Source of the DNA: Treponema bryantii
GTDB taxonomy: Bacteria; Spirochaetota; Spirochaetia; Treponematales; Treponemataceae
DNA length: 64,000 nt
Assembly (NCBI RefSeq): GCF_900113965.1
Contig: NZ_FORI01000009.1
Span: 1 to 64,000, forward strand
Direction: 5' to 3'
In this document: positions 24,591 to 33,563 of the stretch, one piece after another
Layout: each line of letters starts with the position of its first letter
Numbering within the stretch: position 1 is the first letter of the stretch
Program-made: the position numbers and the translations under genes
Notes under the pieces: model-generated
Database searches by the model: none
What the model was told of the DNA's origin: nothing
The model's input: the letters and a program-made list of their open reading frames with translations, nothing else

Positions 24591-25778
24591 ATGTTAGAAG
24601 ACTTCATAAATGCTTTTAAAAATTTCAAGAGTAATAAAACCCGCACCTTCCTTTCTTTGCTTGGTGTAATCATTGGTGTTGCTTCTGTAATCGTAATCAC
24701 AAGTATGGGAAGCAGTTCCACAAAACAGATTCAGGATACCTTTGGTAGTGCCGGTCTTGATGTTGTAAGTGTAAGCGCAGGCTTTATGAGCCGCCGCGGC
24801 TCTTCTTCTTCTGTTCGGTTTGATGAAACTGCGCGTACAGACCTTTTTGATAATATCAAGAACATCAAAAAAATCTGGTACAAAAACTCGCTGAACGTAA
24901 CTATGACTTACGGAGAAACTTCTTCTTCAGTAAACTGCAGTGCAATTGAAACCGGCTATCTTGAGATGTACAATCTTGAACTTGAAAAAGGAAGTTTCTT
25001 TACTGTAACTGATAACGAAGAGGGAACTCAGAAAATCATTTTGAGTCATGATACTGCCGAAAACTATTTCCCGGACGGAGATGCCGTTGGCAAACAGGTG
25101 ATTCTTGTTGCAAGTAAAACAACTTTCTGTTTTGAAGTTATCGGTGTTTTGAAGGAACAGACTACCGGTATGGAAAACGGCTCAGCTTTTATTCCACGCG
25201 GTTTTTACGCAAAAAAGATTACACCCAATCCTACTGCAGCAACCGTTATGGTTCAGGCAACTTCTGCTGATAAGGCTGTAAATCTTGCTACTGAAATCAA
25301 AAGCTACTACACAGAAAAGACTGGCTCTGAATATTCTGTAAACGTAATGAGTATGCAGTCTATGCTTGAGCAGATGAGCGAAATCACCAGCACAATGAGT
25401 GTAATGCTCAGTGCCATTGCCGCAATCTCGCTTCTGGTTGGTGGTATTGGAATTATGAACATTATGATTGTAACTGTAACTGAGCGCCGCCAGGAAATTG
25501 GAATCAGAAAAGCACTTGGTGCAAGCCCTGCAGATATAAGACAGCAATTCCTGATTGAGTCAGCAAGCATTACTCTTCTCGGTGGAATAATGGGAATTAT
25601 TGTAGGAATAATTGTAGCTCTTGCGGTAGAATATGTTCAGTCAAATGCACTGATTATAAGTGTAAATGCCTGCATAATTTCGTTTGTGTTCTCGGTATTT
25701 GTAGGAATATTCTTTGGTTTGAACCCAGCCAGCCGTGCGGCAAAGCTGGATCCTGTAATTGCACTGAGTGGTGAATAA
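24591..25778 (+). CDS. MacB/FtsX-type ABC transporter permease
   Basis: 395 residues with the MacB arrangement: one N-terminal membrane helix (TFLSLLGVIIGVASVIVI), a large periplasmic domain of about 230 residues (MacB_PCD), and three C-terminal helices joined by a conserved loop (VTERRQEIGIRKALGASPADI). It pairs with the ATPase upstream and the HlyD and TolC-like proteins to make a tripartite machine. The ribosome site is AGGAG. It ends one base before the stop of a gene on the other strand, with no terminator visible between them. Confidence 0.93.
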   Translation: MLEDFINAFKNFKSNKTRTFLSLLGVIIGVASVIVITSMGSSSTKQIQDTFGSAGLDVVSVSAGFMSRRGSSSSVRFDETARTDLFDNIKNIKKIWYKNSLNVTMTYGETSSSVNCSAIETGYLEMYNLELEKGSFFTVTDNEEGTQKIILSHDTAENYFPDGDAVGKQVILVASKTTFCFEVIGVLKEQTTGMENGSAFIPRGFYAKKITPNPTAATVMVQATSADKAVNLATEIKSYYTEKTGSEYSVNVMSMQSMLEQMSEITSTMSVMLSAIAAISLLVGGIGIMNIMIVTVTERRQEIGIRKALGASPADIRQQFLIESASITLLGGIMGIIVGIIVALAVEYVQSNALIISVNACIISFVFSVFVGIFFGLNPASRAAKLDPVIALSGE

Positions 25779-25779
25779 A

Positions 25780-27480
25780 TCAGTATCCGTCAGACATCTC
25801 GCGGTTGGCATCCTTCTTACAAAGCTCATCATAAACAAGTGAGCGTTTGCGGAGTTCTTCTTTGAGTTCCTTAGGGAACGGCATATTACGCCAGAAGATT
25901 CCGCGAACATCTTTATCAAGACGCTGAACACCAGTCGATTCCTTTGTCATCCAGAGGATGTAATCTTCAATAAAGAATTCCTTTACATCACCCTTCAGCT
26001 TCATCTGGTCAAAGTGCTGGTAATACTGTCCTGTAAGACCTTCCTCCATCCAGTAATAAGAAGCCTTTTCCTTAGCAACCTGCCATCTTAAATCAGCAAC
26101 TGCAGTAAGAACCGCAATCTTAAGGTCTTTAGGATACATTGGAACAACAATACGTCCACGGCTTGTTACGCGGTTATAGCGGTCAAACGGTTCCCAACAG
26201 AATCCGCGGTCGCCATAAGTTGGAACCAGCAGAACATAAGGAACAATTCGGTTTGGAATATTTTTATGGATTCGATGGAATACACCCGGATCCAGGCTTT
26301 CAATCCAGCGAAGTACATCAATTACATTTTCACGGGTACCAGTACCACGTTCTGTACAATGGTAGAATTCGCGTGTAAAAATCGGGAACTGATTACCACG
26401 GCGTCCAACTGTCATCTTTGCCATCTGACGTACAGTTTCAAACTCAATCTTAACAGCTTCTGTATCGTTAGTTGCCGCAGCAGCTCCACCACCCTGATTA
26501 ATCTTGTCCTGAACGTTATCGTAAGTAGCTTTAGCCTCTTTGTATTCTTCAAGAACCTTAGAAAGCTCCTTATCATTCTTTGAAAGACGATGAAGAATAT
26601 CTGTAATTTCAGGCAAAAGCTTTCTCTGCATTTCAGTATAACCGGCTGCATGATTATCAAGACCAAGGACTGCATTGTGCTCACAAAGATCTTCTATATC
26701 ACGCTTAAGCTCGCCTTCAAGCATGCGGCGCTCATTTTCTTTGATGTTCAGAATGTTTTCTGTACTCTGCAGCTTTCCCGAGTTCTTTGACTGCAGCTGC
26801 ATAAGTCGAGATTGTTCAGCAGAAGCAGCCTGATCAGGAGTCATATTGGCTGTTTTTACCTGCTTCTTTTCATCGGTTGCAGAATTGCCCATTCGGCCTG
26901 AAGCAATTTCTTTGAACCACTCATCAACATAAAGAATTGGCTCTGCTTCACGGTTTTCAAGAAAGACCTTAGAGAAAAACTCTTTTTGTTCCTGTTTGAA
27001 AAGAGATGGAAGAAGAACTCCGTAACGCACGAGCATCTTCTTTGGCATTGGAGTGTCAGGGTATCCCATTTTTCCAACCATACCACGGAGAAGCTCCCAG
27101 TACGAAGTTACAATCTGCTGACGGTAAACAGCACGGTCTTTCGGATCCTGACAGGTAAGATACTTTGAAAGAATCTGATGTACACGCTGTGCCGACTGAT
27201 TTTCACCAGTAAGTGCAGTTTTATAATATGTTGTGTCGTTAAATACTTCTGAAGGGAATTCGTTTGTAAACTGTTCAATTGGTTCAAATTCCTTGCGGCT
27301 CAAATCAACATCATGAACAGATTTATTTGAAGAAGATGATGATGCTGTACTTGCCGAACTGGATTTTGAAGAACTGAAAGAAAAAGCCTTTGGAGTTTCT
27401 ACAGGGGCGCTTTCAGCGGCTCCATCTCCTCCCGACTGTGATAAAAGTGCTGCAATCTCTGGATCCAAACCATCACTCAT
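25780..27480 (-). CDS. Conserved protein of unknown function, 566 residues
   Basis: The N-terminus has a short conserved-looking stretch (DGLDPEIAALLSQ), a Ser/Ala-rich low-complexity linker (about 15-55), then a largely helical body with a coiled coil near 240-310. No membrane segment, signal peptide or catalytic motif is seen, so it is probably cytoplasmic. The Trp- and Tyr-rich C-terminal third (WQVAKEKASYYWMEEGL) looks globular. I choose ATG 27480 over 27489 because AGGAG is nine bases before the former but touches the latter. It is transcribed on its own, away from the tRNA. The family is unknown to me; coding status is not in doubt. Confidence 0.78.
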   Translation of the reverse strand: MSDGLDPEIAALLSQSGGDGAAESAPVETPKAFSFSSSKSSSASTASSSSSNKSVHDVDLSRKEFEPIEQFTNEFPSEVFNDTTYYKTALTGENQSAQRVHQILSKYLTCQDPKDRAVYRQQIVTSYWELLRGMVGKMGYPDTPMPKKMLVRYGVLLPSLFKQEQKEFFSKVFLENREAEPILYVDEWFKEIASGRMGNSATDEKKQVKTANMTPDQAASAEQSRLMQLQSKNSGKLQSTENILNIKENERRMLEGELKRDIEDLCEHNAVLGLDNHAAGYTEMQRKLLPEITDILHRLSKNDKELSKVLEEYKEAKATYDNVQDKINQGGGAAAATNDTEAVKIEFETVRQMAKMTVGRRGNQFPIFTREFYHCTERGTGTRENVIDVLRWIESLDPGVFHRIHKNIPNRIVPYVLLVPTYGDRGFCWEPFDRYNRVTSRGRIVVPMYPKDLKIAVLTAVADLRWQVAKEKASYYWMEEGLTGQYYQHFDQMKLKGDVKEFFIEDYILWMTKESTGVQRLDKDVRGIFWRNMPFPKELKEELRKRSLVYDELCKKDANREMSDGY

Positions 27481-27588
27481 ATGCATCATCTCCTGTAAAA
27501 ACGTCTATAACATTATTATTATAAGCCATAACACCCATATTCGCAACTGTGATTTTCTCACAAACGCTGCCTAAATGCCGAAAACCTA

Positions 27589-27617
27589 TTGCATAAAAAA
27601 TCAAAATTCTGTAATAT
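27589..27617 (+). promoter_or_regulatory. tRNA-Ala promoter
   Basis: TTGCAT (27589-27594), 17-bp spacer, TAATAT (27612-27617). The predicted transcript start is about seven bases upstream of the mature tRNA. Confidence 0.65.
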
Positions 27618-27630
27618 CTTTTTATTCCTT

Positions 27631-27704
27631 GGGGAATTAGCTCAGTTGGCTAGAGCATCGGCTTTGCAAGCCGAGGGTCAGGGGTTCGAGCCCCCTATTC
27701 TCCA
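27631..27704 (+). tRNA. tRNA-Ala (anticodon UGC)
   Basis: A 74-base cloverleaf. The acceptor GGGGAAT pairs with ATTCTCC and contains the G3:U70 wobble that marks tRNA-Ala. The D arm has AGCTCAGTTGGCTAGAGC, the anticodon arm is TCGGC-TTTGCAA-GCCGA with anticodon TGC, and the T arm has GGTTCGA. The discriminator is A; CCA is not encoded. Confidence 0.98.
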
Positions 27705-27707
27705 CTT

Positions 27708-27743
27708 AAGACCTGAAATCACTGGATTTCAGGTCTTTTTTTT
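27708..27743 (+). terminator. Rho-independent terminator of tRNA-Ala
   Basis: A 13-bp perfect stem, AAGACCTGAAATC / GATTTCAGGTCTT, with a four-base loop and a run of T. It begins four bases after the tRNA. Confidence 0.9.
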
Positions 27744-27767
27744 GCCCTTTGAGATTTTTAAGAGTGA

Positions 27768-28046
27768 TCAGGCATTGCGAATATCATCTATAACCTGCTG
27801 AATATGACTCATCTGTGTTTGGGTTAAATCTGTTACTTCAAGATACTGGCGTTCATCTTCGCCTAAAAGAAAGTCAGTGCTTACAGAAAAAAGATGTGCA
27901 ATTTTAATAAGCATATCAATAGAAGGAAGTATATTATCATTTTCCCAATTCGATACACTCTGCTTAGAAACGCCCAGTCTTTCTGCAATTTCCACCTGGC
28001 TCATTCCCCTTGCAATTCGTAATTCTTTTATTCTTTCGCTAAGCAC
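27768..28046 (-). CDS. XRE-family transcriptional regulator
   Basis: 92 residues. A classic Cro/C1-type HTH occupies residues 1-60 (IKELRIARGMSQVEIAERLG, VSKQSVSNWEND), followed by a short helical tail (TQTQMSHIQQVIDDI) that may dimerise. The start codon is GTG at 28046. It is divergent from two lipoprotein genes, and the shared gap holds two similar dyads, so it most likely represses itself and the lipoproteins. The ligand or cue is not evident. There is no phage gene nearby, so it does not look like a prophage repressor. Confidence 0.9.
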   Translation of the reverse strand: MLSERIKELRIARGMSQVEIAERLGVSKQSVSNWENDNILPSIDMLIKIAHLFSVSTDFLLGEDERQYLEVTDLTQTQMSHIQQVIDDIRNA

Positions 28047-28077
28047 TTTAACACCATCGTCTTGTCAAAATATTACT

Positions 28078-28131
28078 TACTATAGTATTTCAAAATTTGA
28101 CATTTCTAAAATACTAAAGTATTGTTATAAT
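28078..28131 (+). promoter_or_regulatory. Divergent control region with paired operators
   Basis: Two dyads share the pattern TACT-NN-AGTA: TACTATAGTA at 28078-28087 and ATACTAAAGTAT at 28111-28122. TTGACA (28097-28102) lies between them and TATAAT (28126-28131) follows the second, though their spacing of 23 bp is too long for one promoter. These are the likely binding sites of the XRE protein. A seven-codon frame (28141-28164) follows before the lipoprotein ribosome site. Confidence 0.6.
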
Positions 28132-28176
28132 AGACTTCGTATGAAGCTTAAAAAATTAATCTGAGAGGTGTTTTAT

Positions 28177-28671
28177 ATGAAAAACACAAAATTGTTTTTG
28201 GGAATGCTCGTTGGAGCATTAGTAATTGGACTTGCATCTTGTAAACAGGCTGAAGGACCTCAGGATGTAAATATCGTGGACTATTATAAGAGTAGTGCAA
28301 GCTATGAATGTACTGCTACAGGAACATATAATTATGCTGGTTCACAGTATACAGTTGATTATGCATTTGTAGAAGTTTCGTGGAATTATCATAAAGACAC
28401 AGACACAAATACTGATAAATATACAATATCTGGATATCTTTATGGAAAAACTGATGGAAGCACATCATACTCTGAAATATATTTTAGCAAAACCTTCTAT
28501 AAGAAAGATGGAAAATGGTGTATAACAATATTAAATACAGACAATGGATTAGAATTGCATGATGTTTCTGCCCACTTCACTGGTAGCCCAACTGACAGTA
28601 CATTCTCATACAAAGTTGATACAAGTGATATTTATGAGAGTGCAATGGATCTTACTTTCACAAGATTGTAA
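28177..28671 (+). CDS. Lipoprotein of unknown function, paralogue 1
   Basis: 164 residues. The signal peptide (LGMLVGALVIGLASC) ends in a good lipobox, with Cys near position 19. The mature protein begins KQAEGPQDVNIVDYY and is rich in Thr, Tyr and Ser with predicted beta strands; there is no catalytic motif. It shares its opening and strand pattern with the next gene, so the two arose by duplication. A GTG at 28168 would add three residues, but GAGAGGTG lies at the right distance from ATG 28177. Expression is probably set by the divergent XRE regulator. Confidence 0.8.
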   Translation: MKNTKLFLGMLVGALVIGLASCKQAEGPQDVNIVDYYKSSASYECTATGTYNYAGSQYTVDYAFVEVSWNYHKDTDTNTDKYTISGYLYGKTDGSTSYSEIYFSKTFYKKDGKWCITILNTDNGLELHDVSAHFTGSPTDSTFSYKVDTSDIYESAMDLTFTRL

Positions 28672-28705
28672 TTATACTTTCAATAATTAATTAAGGAGAT
28701 TTCTA

Positions 28706-29275
28706 ATGAAAAAATACAATATATTTTTAGCAGTACTCTTTACTGCAGTTGTATTGAGTCTTTCTGCATGTAAACAACAGGCTGAAGTTATAGATGCAAA
28801 TGTCGTAGATCATTATACAGATTATTACGATTATACATATAGTGTTTCCGGAACATTAAAAGATGGAAATACTACTTACACAGTCCTTGGTCAAGCCACA
28901 TTCAACGGTTATACTAAGCCAACTGAAGATACTAATCTTTTGGATGTTTATTCAAACATTAGCATTACATTATTTGATGAAAATGGCAGTTATGTAACCT
29001 CTCGCTCTACATATACATATAACTATTCCCCAACTAAAAGCATCGGCCAGAATAATCTCGGTATAGATTATATGGGCATTTTAAATGGTAAACTTGTAAC
29101 AGCAGTAAAAAAAGATGGCATAAAACAGTTTGACTCAACAGTATTTAACGGTACTTTTGACGATCCATCATTTACTTATTCTAATACTTATACTTATAAC
29201 ACTTATAATAGCAGCACAAGTTCATATGATACTTCTGCAGTTCAAGTAGCTTCGTTCACCTTTACAAAACTCTAA
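28706..29275 (+). CDS. Lipoprotein of unknown function, paralogue 2
   Basis: 189 residues. The signal ends LSLSAC and the mature part begins KQQAEVIDANVVDHY, matching the start of the upstream paralogue; both then have a segment like GTxxxxxTxYTV. The middle is longer and Tyr/Thr-rich. The ribosome site is AAGGAG. The 34-bp spacing to the first gene and a terminator after this one mark a two-gene operon. Surface exposure is likely by analogy with other spirochete lipoproteins, but no function can be named. Confidence 0.8.
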   Translation: MKKYNIFLAVLFTAVVLSLSACKQQAEVIDANVVDHYTDYYDYTYSVSGTLKDGNTTYTVLGQATFNGYTKPTEDTNLLDVYSNISITLFDENGSYVTSRSTYTYNYSPTKSIGQNNLGIDYMGILNGKLVTAVKKDGIKQFDSTVFNGTFDDPSFTYSNTYTYNTYNSSTSSYDTSAVQVASFTFTKL

Positions 29276-29304
29276 TTTCTAAACGGAAGTTATAAGTAAT
29301 TCAG

Positions 29305-29337
29305 GCCGCGCTCCATTTTATGGAACGCGGCTTTTTA
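29305..29337 (+). terminator. Rho-independent terminator of the lipoprotein pair
   Basis: GCCGCGCTCCA / TGGAACGCGGC stem around a TTTTA loop, then a T-run. The following 230 bp to gpmI show a small AAATTGC/GCAATTT hairpin near 29467 but no gene. Confidence 0.85.
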
Positions 29338-29567
29338 TTTTTTATATAACTCGAAATCAGCACTTTTCTTATTTTTTTAGCCTCGTTGTAAAAACTCGAA
29401 GAATTCATTATATTATTGAAGAAATATTATTTTTTATAAGAGTAAATCAGAAGGTAAGCCTAAAAATTGCTATTCGCAATTTTATTAACGGCTTGCTATT
29501 TATCAACGGCCGCCTACCGGGCAGCTGGGAACGCTAAAAGTTGTAATATTTTATAGGAGATAAATAT

Positions 29568-31223
29568 ATGGCAGACACAATGCATGCATTGGAAAAGAAC
29601 CCTAAATGGAAGGGTCGTCGTGGTCCTGTTGTCCTGGTTATTATGGACGGCGTTGGATATGGTAAGTATGAAGAGGGAGATGCTGTTAAGGCTTCTAAAA
29701 TGAAGTACCTGGACTGGTTTACTGCTAACTGCCCTCACACTAAGCTCAAGGCTCACGGAACTGCTGTTGGTCTTCCTACTGATGATGATATGGGTAACTC
29801 TGAGGTTGGTCACAACGCTATGGGTTGTGGTCGCGTTTTTGCTCAGGGTGCTAAGCTTGTTGGTGAATCTATTGCTTCTGGCAGCATGTTCGAAGGCGCT
29901 ACCTGGAAGAAGCTTGTAAAGAATGTTCAGGACAAGGGAACTACTTTCCACCTTATTGGTCTTGTTTCTGATGGTAACGTTCACTCTCACATTGACCACC
30001 TTAAGGCTATGATTACTCAGGCTCACAAGGAAGGCATTAAGACTCTCCGCGTTCACGCTCTTCTTGATGGACGTGACGTTCCTCCTACATCTGCTCTTGA
30101 ATATTTTGAGCCTCTTGAAAAATTCCTTGCTGAGTTCAGCGATGTTGATTATCAGATTGCTTCTGGTGGTGGACGTATGTACATCACTATGGACCGCTAC
30201 GGTGCAGACTGGTCTATGGTAGAACGCGGCTGGCACGCTCACGTTTTGGCTGATGGCCGTCAGTTCGCTTCTGCTACAGAAGCTATCAATACTTACCGCA
30301 AGGAAAACGATGGTCTTCTGGATCAGGATATGCACGAGTTCGTTATCGCTAAAGACGGAAAGCCTGTTGGACCAATCGTTGACGGCGACTCTGTAATCTT
30401 CTTCAACTTCCGCGGTGACCGCTCTCTTGAAATTACTGCTGCTTTCGAAGAGGATAACTTTACTCACTTTGACCGCGTACGCCGCCCTGCTGTTGAATAT
30501 GCAGGTATGATGGAATACGATGGTGATAACCACAAGCCGGCTCAGTTCCTCGTAAACCCACCTAGCATTGACCGCACAATGGGCGAATATCTTACAAAGA
30601 CTGGTGTTCATCTTATGGCAATTTCTGAGACTCAGAAATATGGTCACGTTACTTACTTCTTCAACGGTAACCGCCCTGGTGAATTCGACAAGAATCTTGA
30701 AACATATATTGAAGTTCCATCTGATGTTGTTCCTTTCGAGCAGCGCCCATGGATGAAGTGTGCTGAAATTACTGACAAGGTAATTGAGGCTATTGAAAGC
30801 GGAAAATATGACCACATCCGCCTTAACTACCCTAACGGTGATATGGTAGGACACACTGGTGTATTCAACGCTGTTGTATGTTCTATGGAAGGTATGGACC
30901 TTCAGCTTGGCCGTCTTAAGACAGCTATTGAAAAGGCAGGCGGTATCCTCTGTCTCACAGCTGACCATGGTAACTCAGACGATATGTACGAGCACAAGAA
31001 GGACGGCTCTGTAGCTATGGGCGCAGACGGCGAACCAAAGCCAAAGACAAGCCACTCGCTCAACCCTGTTCCTGGCATCATCTACGACCCAGAGTACAAG
31101 GGAGAATACGAACTTGAACTCAACAGCGGTCTTGGTATTTCAAGCTGGCCTGCAACATTGATGACTTTGATGGGATTCGTTCCACCAAGTGATTATGATA
31201 AGTCAATGGTAAACTTGAAGTAA
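29568..31223 (+). CDS. gpmI: 2,3-bisphosphoglycerate-independent phosphoglycerate mutase
   Basis: 551 residues. iPGM interconverts 3- and 2-phosphoglycerate in glycolysis using two manganese ions. The alkaline-phosphatase-like fold starts VVLVIMDGVGYG; the phosphorylated serine is in GNSEVGHNAMG; later LLDGRDVPP, FFNFRGDRS and the metal-binding TADHGNSDDM complete the site. The length is a little above the usual 510-530. Codons here are strongly biased (GCT, GGT, CTT), as expected for a highly expressed glycolytic gene. A good AGGAG site precedes the ATG, and a repeat-derived terminator follows. Confidence 0.96.
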   Translation: MADTMHALEKNPKWKGRRGPVVLVIMDGVGYGKYEEGDAVKASKMKYLDWFTANCPHTKLKAHGTAVGLPTDDDMGNSEVGHNAMGCGRVFAQGAKLVGESIASGSMFEGATWKKLVKNVQDKGTTFHLIGLVSDGNVHSHIDHLKAMITQAHKEGIKTLRVHALLDGRDVPPTSALEYFEPLEKFLAEFSDVDYQIASGGGRMYITMDRYGADWSMVERGWHAHVLADGRQFASATEAINTYRKENDGLLDQDMHEFVIAKDGKPVGPIVDGDSVIFFNFRGDRSLEITAAFEEDNFTHFDRVRRPAVEYAGMMEYDGDNHKPAQFLVNPPSIDRTMGEYLTKTGVHLMAISETQKYGHVTYFFNGNRPGEFDKNLETYIEVPSDVVPFEQRPWMKCAEITDKVIEAIESGKYDHIRLNYPNGDMVGHTGVFNAVVCSMEGMDLQLGRLKTAIEKAGGILCLTADHGNSDDMYEHKKDGSVAMGADGEPKPKTSHSLNPVPGIIYDPEYKGEYELELNSGLGISSWPATLMTLMGFVPPSDYDKSMVNLK

Positions 31224-31234
31224 ACTAAAAAATA

Positions 31235-31343
31235 CGGTGGTTGAGTAGCCCGAAGGGCGTATCGAAACCACCGTTTACACTGAAAAAAACGGCAGTGGTT
31301 TCGATACACTCGCTTCGCGAGCACTCAACCACCGCCGTTTTTT
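31235..31343. repeat. Family B long inverted pair acting as terminator
   Basis: CGGTGGTTGAGTAGCCCGAA... at 31235 and ...GAGCACTCAACCACCG ending at 31334 pair over about 35 bp each, followed by CCG and a run of nine T. It separates convergent gpmI and purB, so it likely terminates gpmI. Confidence 0.85.
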
Positions 31344-31359
31344 TTATTTAACGTAAAAC

Positions 31360-32781
31360 TTATTTGCACAATTCGCGATACTTCTGTGCCAGTCTCTTAG
31401 ACTTCACTGCAGCAAGTCCACAGTAGTTGCTTGGATGTTCGAAGAAGTTTGCAGGATTCTCAACGCCGAGCTTTTCGAGCTGGGCTGTGATGTCTGCATA
31501 TTCTTTTTCGTGAGTTTTGAGAACTTCGAAGAAAGTCTTTCCGCTCTGCTCTGCTTCGAGAGTAATCTTACGGATAATTTCGTGACCGTCGTTGTAGCCT
31601 GCTTCGCCAAGAAGGATGTAAGCAGGTTCAGCCAAAACACCACCGCGAACTTTTCCACCTGCATTTTCAAGATTACGTGCCATGCCTTCCTTATCAGCCT
31701 GAAGTCCCTTAACAACACTGTTCATACGGGCAACTGCCATTGTAAAGCCTGATACATAATCAGCAATAAAGCGCTGTGAAGCAGAGTTTGTAAGGTCACG
31801 CTGATGTTCAGAAATCTGATCCATATAGAAAGTGATTACGCGTGGACACATAGCCTTCCACAAAGACTTAACGTGCTCGCTGTTCCATGGGTTTCTCTTC
31901 TGAGGCATTGTTGAAGAACCAACCTGAGTTGCAGCAAAGTACTCGAATACTTCACCAATTTCAGAACGCTGAAGGTTGCGGAGGTCATCAGCAAGGTTTG
32001 CGATAATTCCGAATGCTACGTTCATCTCAAGCAAAAGGCGGAGAACGTATTCAGGTTCAACAAGCTGATTTGAATATTCAGATGGTGTGAGGCCTAGGAA
32101 TTCAGTATATGTGCGCTCGAGTTCTTCTGGATCTTTTACGATCATAGATGGTCCGTTGTAAGAACCTACAGGGCCGGCAAGCTTTCCTACCAGCTGGTTA
32201 GACAATTCTTCAATGCGGAGAATTGACTTTCCAAGGCGGCTAACGAATTCAGCAATGCTCCATCCGAAAGTGATTGGAACAGCATGCTGTCCGTGTGTAC
32301 GGCCAACCTGTGGTGTAGCGCATTCGCGTTCTGCAATGTCGCAGAGATAATTTTCAAGTTTCTTAAGTTCTGGAAGTACGACGTTCTGTGTTACATCACG
32401 CATACGGCAGCTGAGGGCTGTATCAAGAATATCAACCGACGTAGCACCAAGATGGATAAGAGGTCCGATTTCTGAATCAACCTTAGTCTTCATTACGTTT
32501 ACAAGAGCACGGATATTGTGCTTTGTTTTCTCTTCTTCTGTGTAAACTTCCTGAGGATCAATGTTTGCAGCAACATCATCAAGAGTTTTTGCAATTTCAT
32601 CAGTCAATTTTCCGCGAAGTTTAAGGTGAGCCTTTACGAGAGCAGCTTCACATTTTGCACAAGAGCGGATAGAAGCTTCTTCTGAAATGTACTTAGAAAG
32701 GCCGGCAAATGCATCGGCTTCCGACAAAGAGTATCTGTGATCGATACAAGAAAGGTTTTCAAAAATGTTTCGTGTTTCCAT
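31360..32781 (-). CDS. purB: Adenylosuccinate lyase
   Basis: PurB acts twice in purine synthesis, releasing fumarate from SAICAR and from adenylosuccinate. The family signature SSTMPQKRNP is present, along with GRTHGQHAVPITFGW and HLGATSVDILDT. With the start at ATG 32781 the protein has 473 residues and begins METRNIFENLSCIDHRYS. An upstream in-frame ATG at 32823 would add 14 residues but would place the TATAAT (32793-32788) inside the coding region; that box ends six bases before ATG 32781, which points to a leaderless message. Transcribed alone. Confidence 0.95.
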   Translation of the reverse strand: METRNIFENLSCIDHRYSLSEADAFAGLSKYISEEASIRSCAKCEAALVKAHLKLRGKLTDEIAKTLDDVAANIDPQEVYTEEEKTKHNIRALVNVMKTKVDSEIGPLIHLGATSVDILDTALSCRMRDVTQNVVLPELKKLENYLCDIAERECATPQVGRTHGQHAVPITFGWSIAEFVSRLGKSILRIEELSNQLVGKLAGPVGSYNGPSMIVKDPEELERTYTEFLGLTPSEYSNQLVEPEYVLRLLLEMNVAFGIIANLADDLRNLQRSEIGEVFEYFAATQVGSSTMPQKRNPWNSEHVKSLWKAMCPRVITFYMDQISEHQRDLTNSASQRFIADYVSGFTMAVARMNSVVKGLQADKEGMARNLENAGGKVRGGVLAEPAYILLGEAGYNDGHEIIRKITLEAEQSGKTFFEVLKTHEKEYADITAQLEKLGVENPANFFEHPSNYCGLAAVKSKRLAQKYRELCK

Positions 32782-32909
32782 AGCGAGATTATAGCGAATT
32801 TTACAGATATGTGGAAGTTGCACAAATCTTTAAATATATTTAAGATGTCAAAATATAATAACGCCGGTCGTATGATCTGGCAGAAATTTTTATTATGTGA
32901 GGTACAACT

Positions 32910-33467
32910 ATGACTATTAAACCTTTTGACTTTAAACTGAAAGACGGCCGCACTGCAACCATTCTTTCCCCACGTGAAGAAGATATCAATGGAGTAATTG
33001 AATATCTTAAAATTTCTGCCGGCGAAACCGAGTTTATTTTACGTTACCCGGAAGAATGCGATAAATATACCTACGAAGCAGAAAAAGCTCTTTTTGAGCG
33101 TAAGAATGCCTCTGAAGATGAAGCCATGCTGCTTTGCCTTGTAGATGGAAAAGTTGCCGGTAACTGTGGCATTCAGTTCAGCTCTCAATTAAAACTCAGA
33201 CACCGCGCAGGTGTTGCAATTGCACTGTGCAAGGAATACTGGAATCTCGGAATCGGCACCCGTATGTTTGAAGAGATGGAAAAACTTGCGTTGAATAAGC
33301 CATATGTTCAGATTCTTGAACTTGATTTTGTTGAAGGAAATACTCGTGCCCGCGCCCTTTACGAAAAGATGGGATTCAAAATCATCGGTCGCCGTCCTTC
33401 TGCAATCTGCCTGAAAGACGGAACCTTGCTTGATGAATATATGATGCAGAAGAAGTTGTCAAGATAA
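32910..33467 (+). CDS. GNAT-family N-acetyltransferase
   Basis: 185 residues. Acetyl-CoA-binding features are clear: VAIALCKEYWNLGIGTRMFEEM includes motif A with its Q/RxxGxG/A-like loop (LGIGTR), and ILELDFVEGNTRARALYEKMGF is the typical motif B (N-x-x-A-x-x-x-Y-x-x-x-G-F). The substrate could be a small molecule or a protein N-terminus; nothing nearby decides. The ribosome site GAGG is at the correct distance. A family E repeat follows. Confidence 0.9.
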   Translation: MTIKPFDFKLKDGRTATILSPREEDINGVIEYLKISAGETEFILRYPEECDKYTYEAEKALFERKNASEDEAMLLCLVDGKVAGNCGIQFSSQLKLRHRAGVAIALCKEYWNLGIGTRMFEEMEKLALNKPYVQILELDFVEGNTRARALYEKMGFKIIGRRPSAICLKDGTLLDEYMMQKKLSR

Positions 33468-33498
33468 GAAAGTCACTCGATAAATCTCGCTCTGAGGC

Positions 33499-33562
33499 AT
33501 TCTTCCGATGAACCTAAACAAAGCGCTGCTGCGCTTTGTTTTTAACGGTTCTTCGATTGTAG
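33499..33562. repeat. Family E palindromic repeat, copy 1
   Basis: CATTCTTCCGATGAACCTAA at the left and AACGGTTCTTCGATT at the right form an outer stem (TCGATGAACC/GGTTCTTCGA type) around a perfect inner hairpin CAAAGCGC-TGCT-GCGCTTTG with T-run. It lies between convergent genes and works as a likely terminator. The second copy is at 41328-41393. Confidence 0.75.
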
Positions 33563-33563
33563 C

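Noticed and set aside
25777-25782. Missing terminator between convergent permease and unknown gene
   Set aside because: The stops are one base apart and no hairpin is seen, but tail-to-tail genes without a strong terminator are common; not evidence of anything special.
29514-30968. 484-residue frame antisense to gpmI
   Set aside because: A shadow produced by strong codon bias of gpmI; no family motif, and gpmI is complete with its active site.
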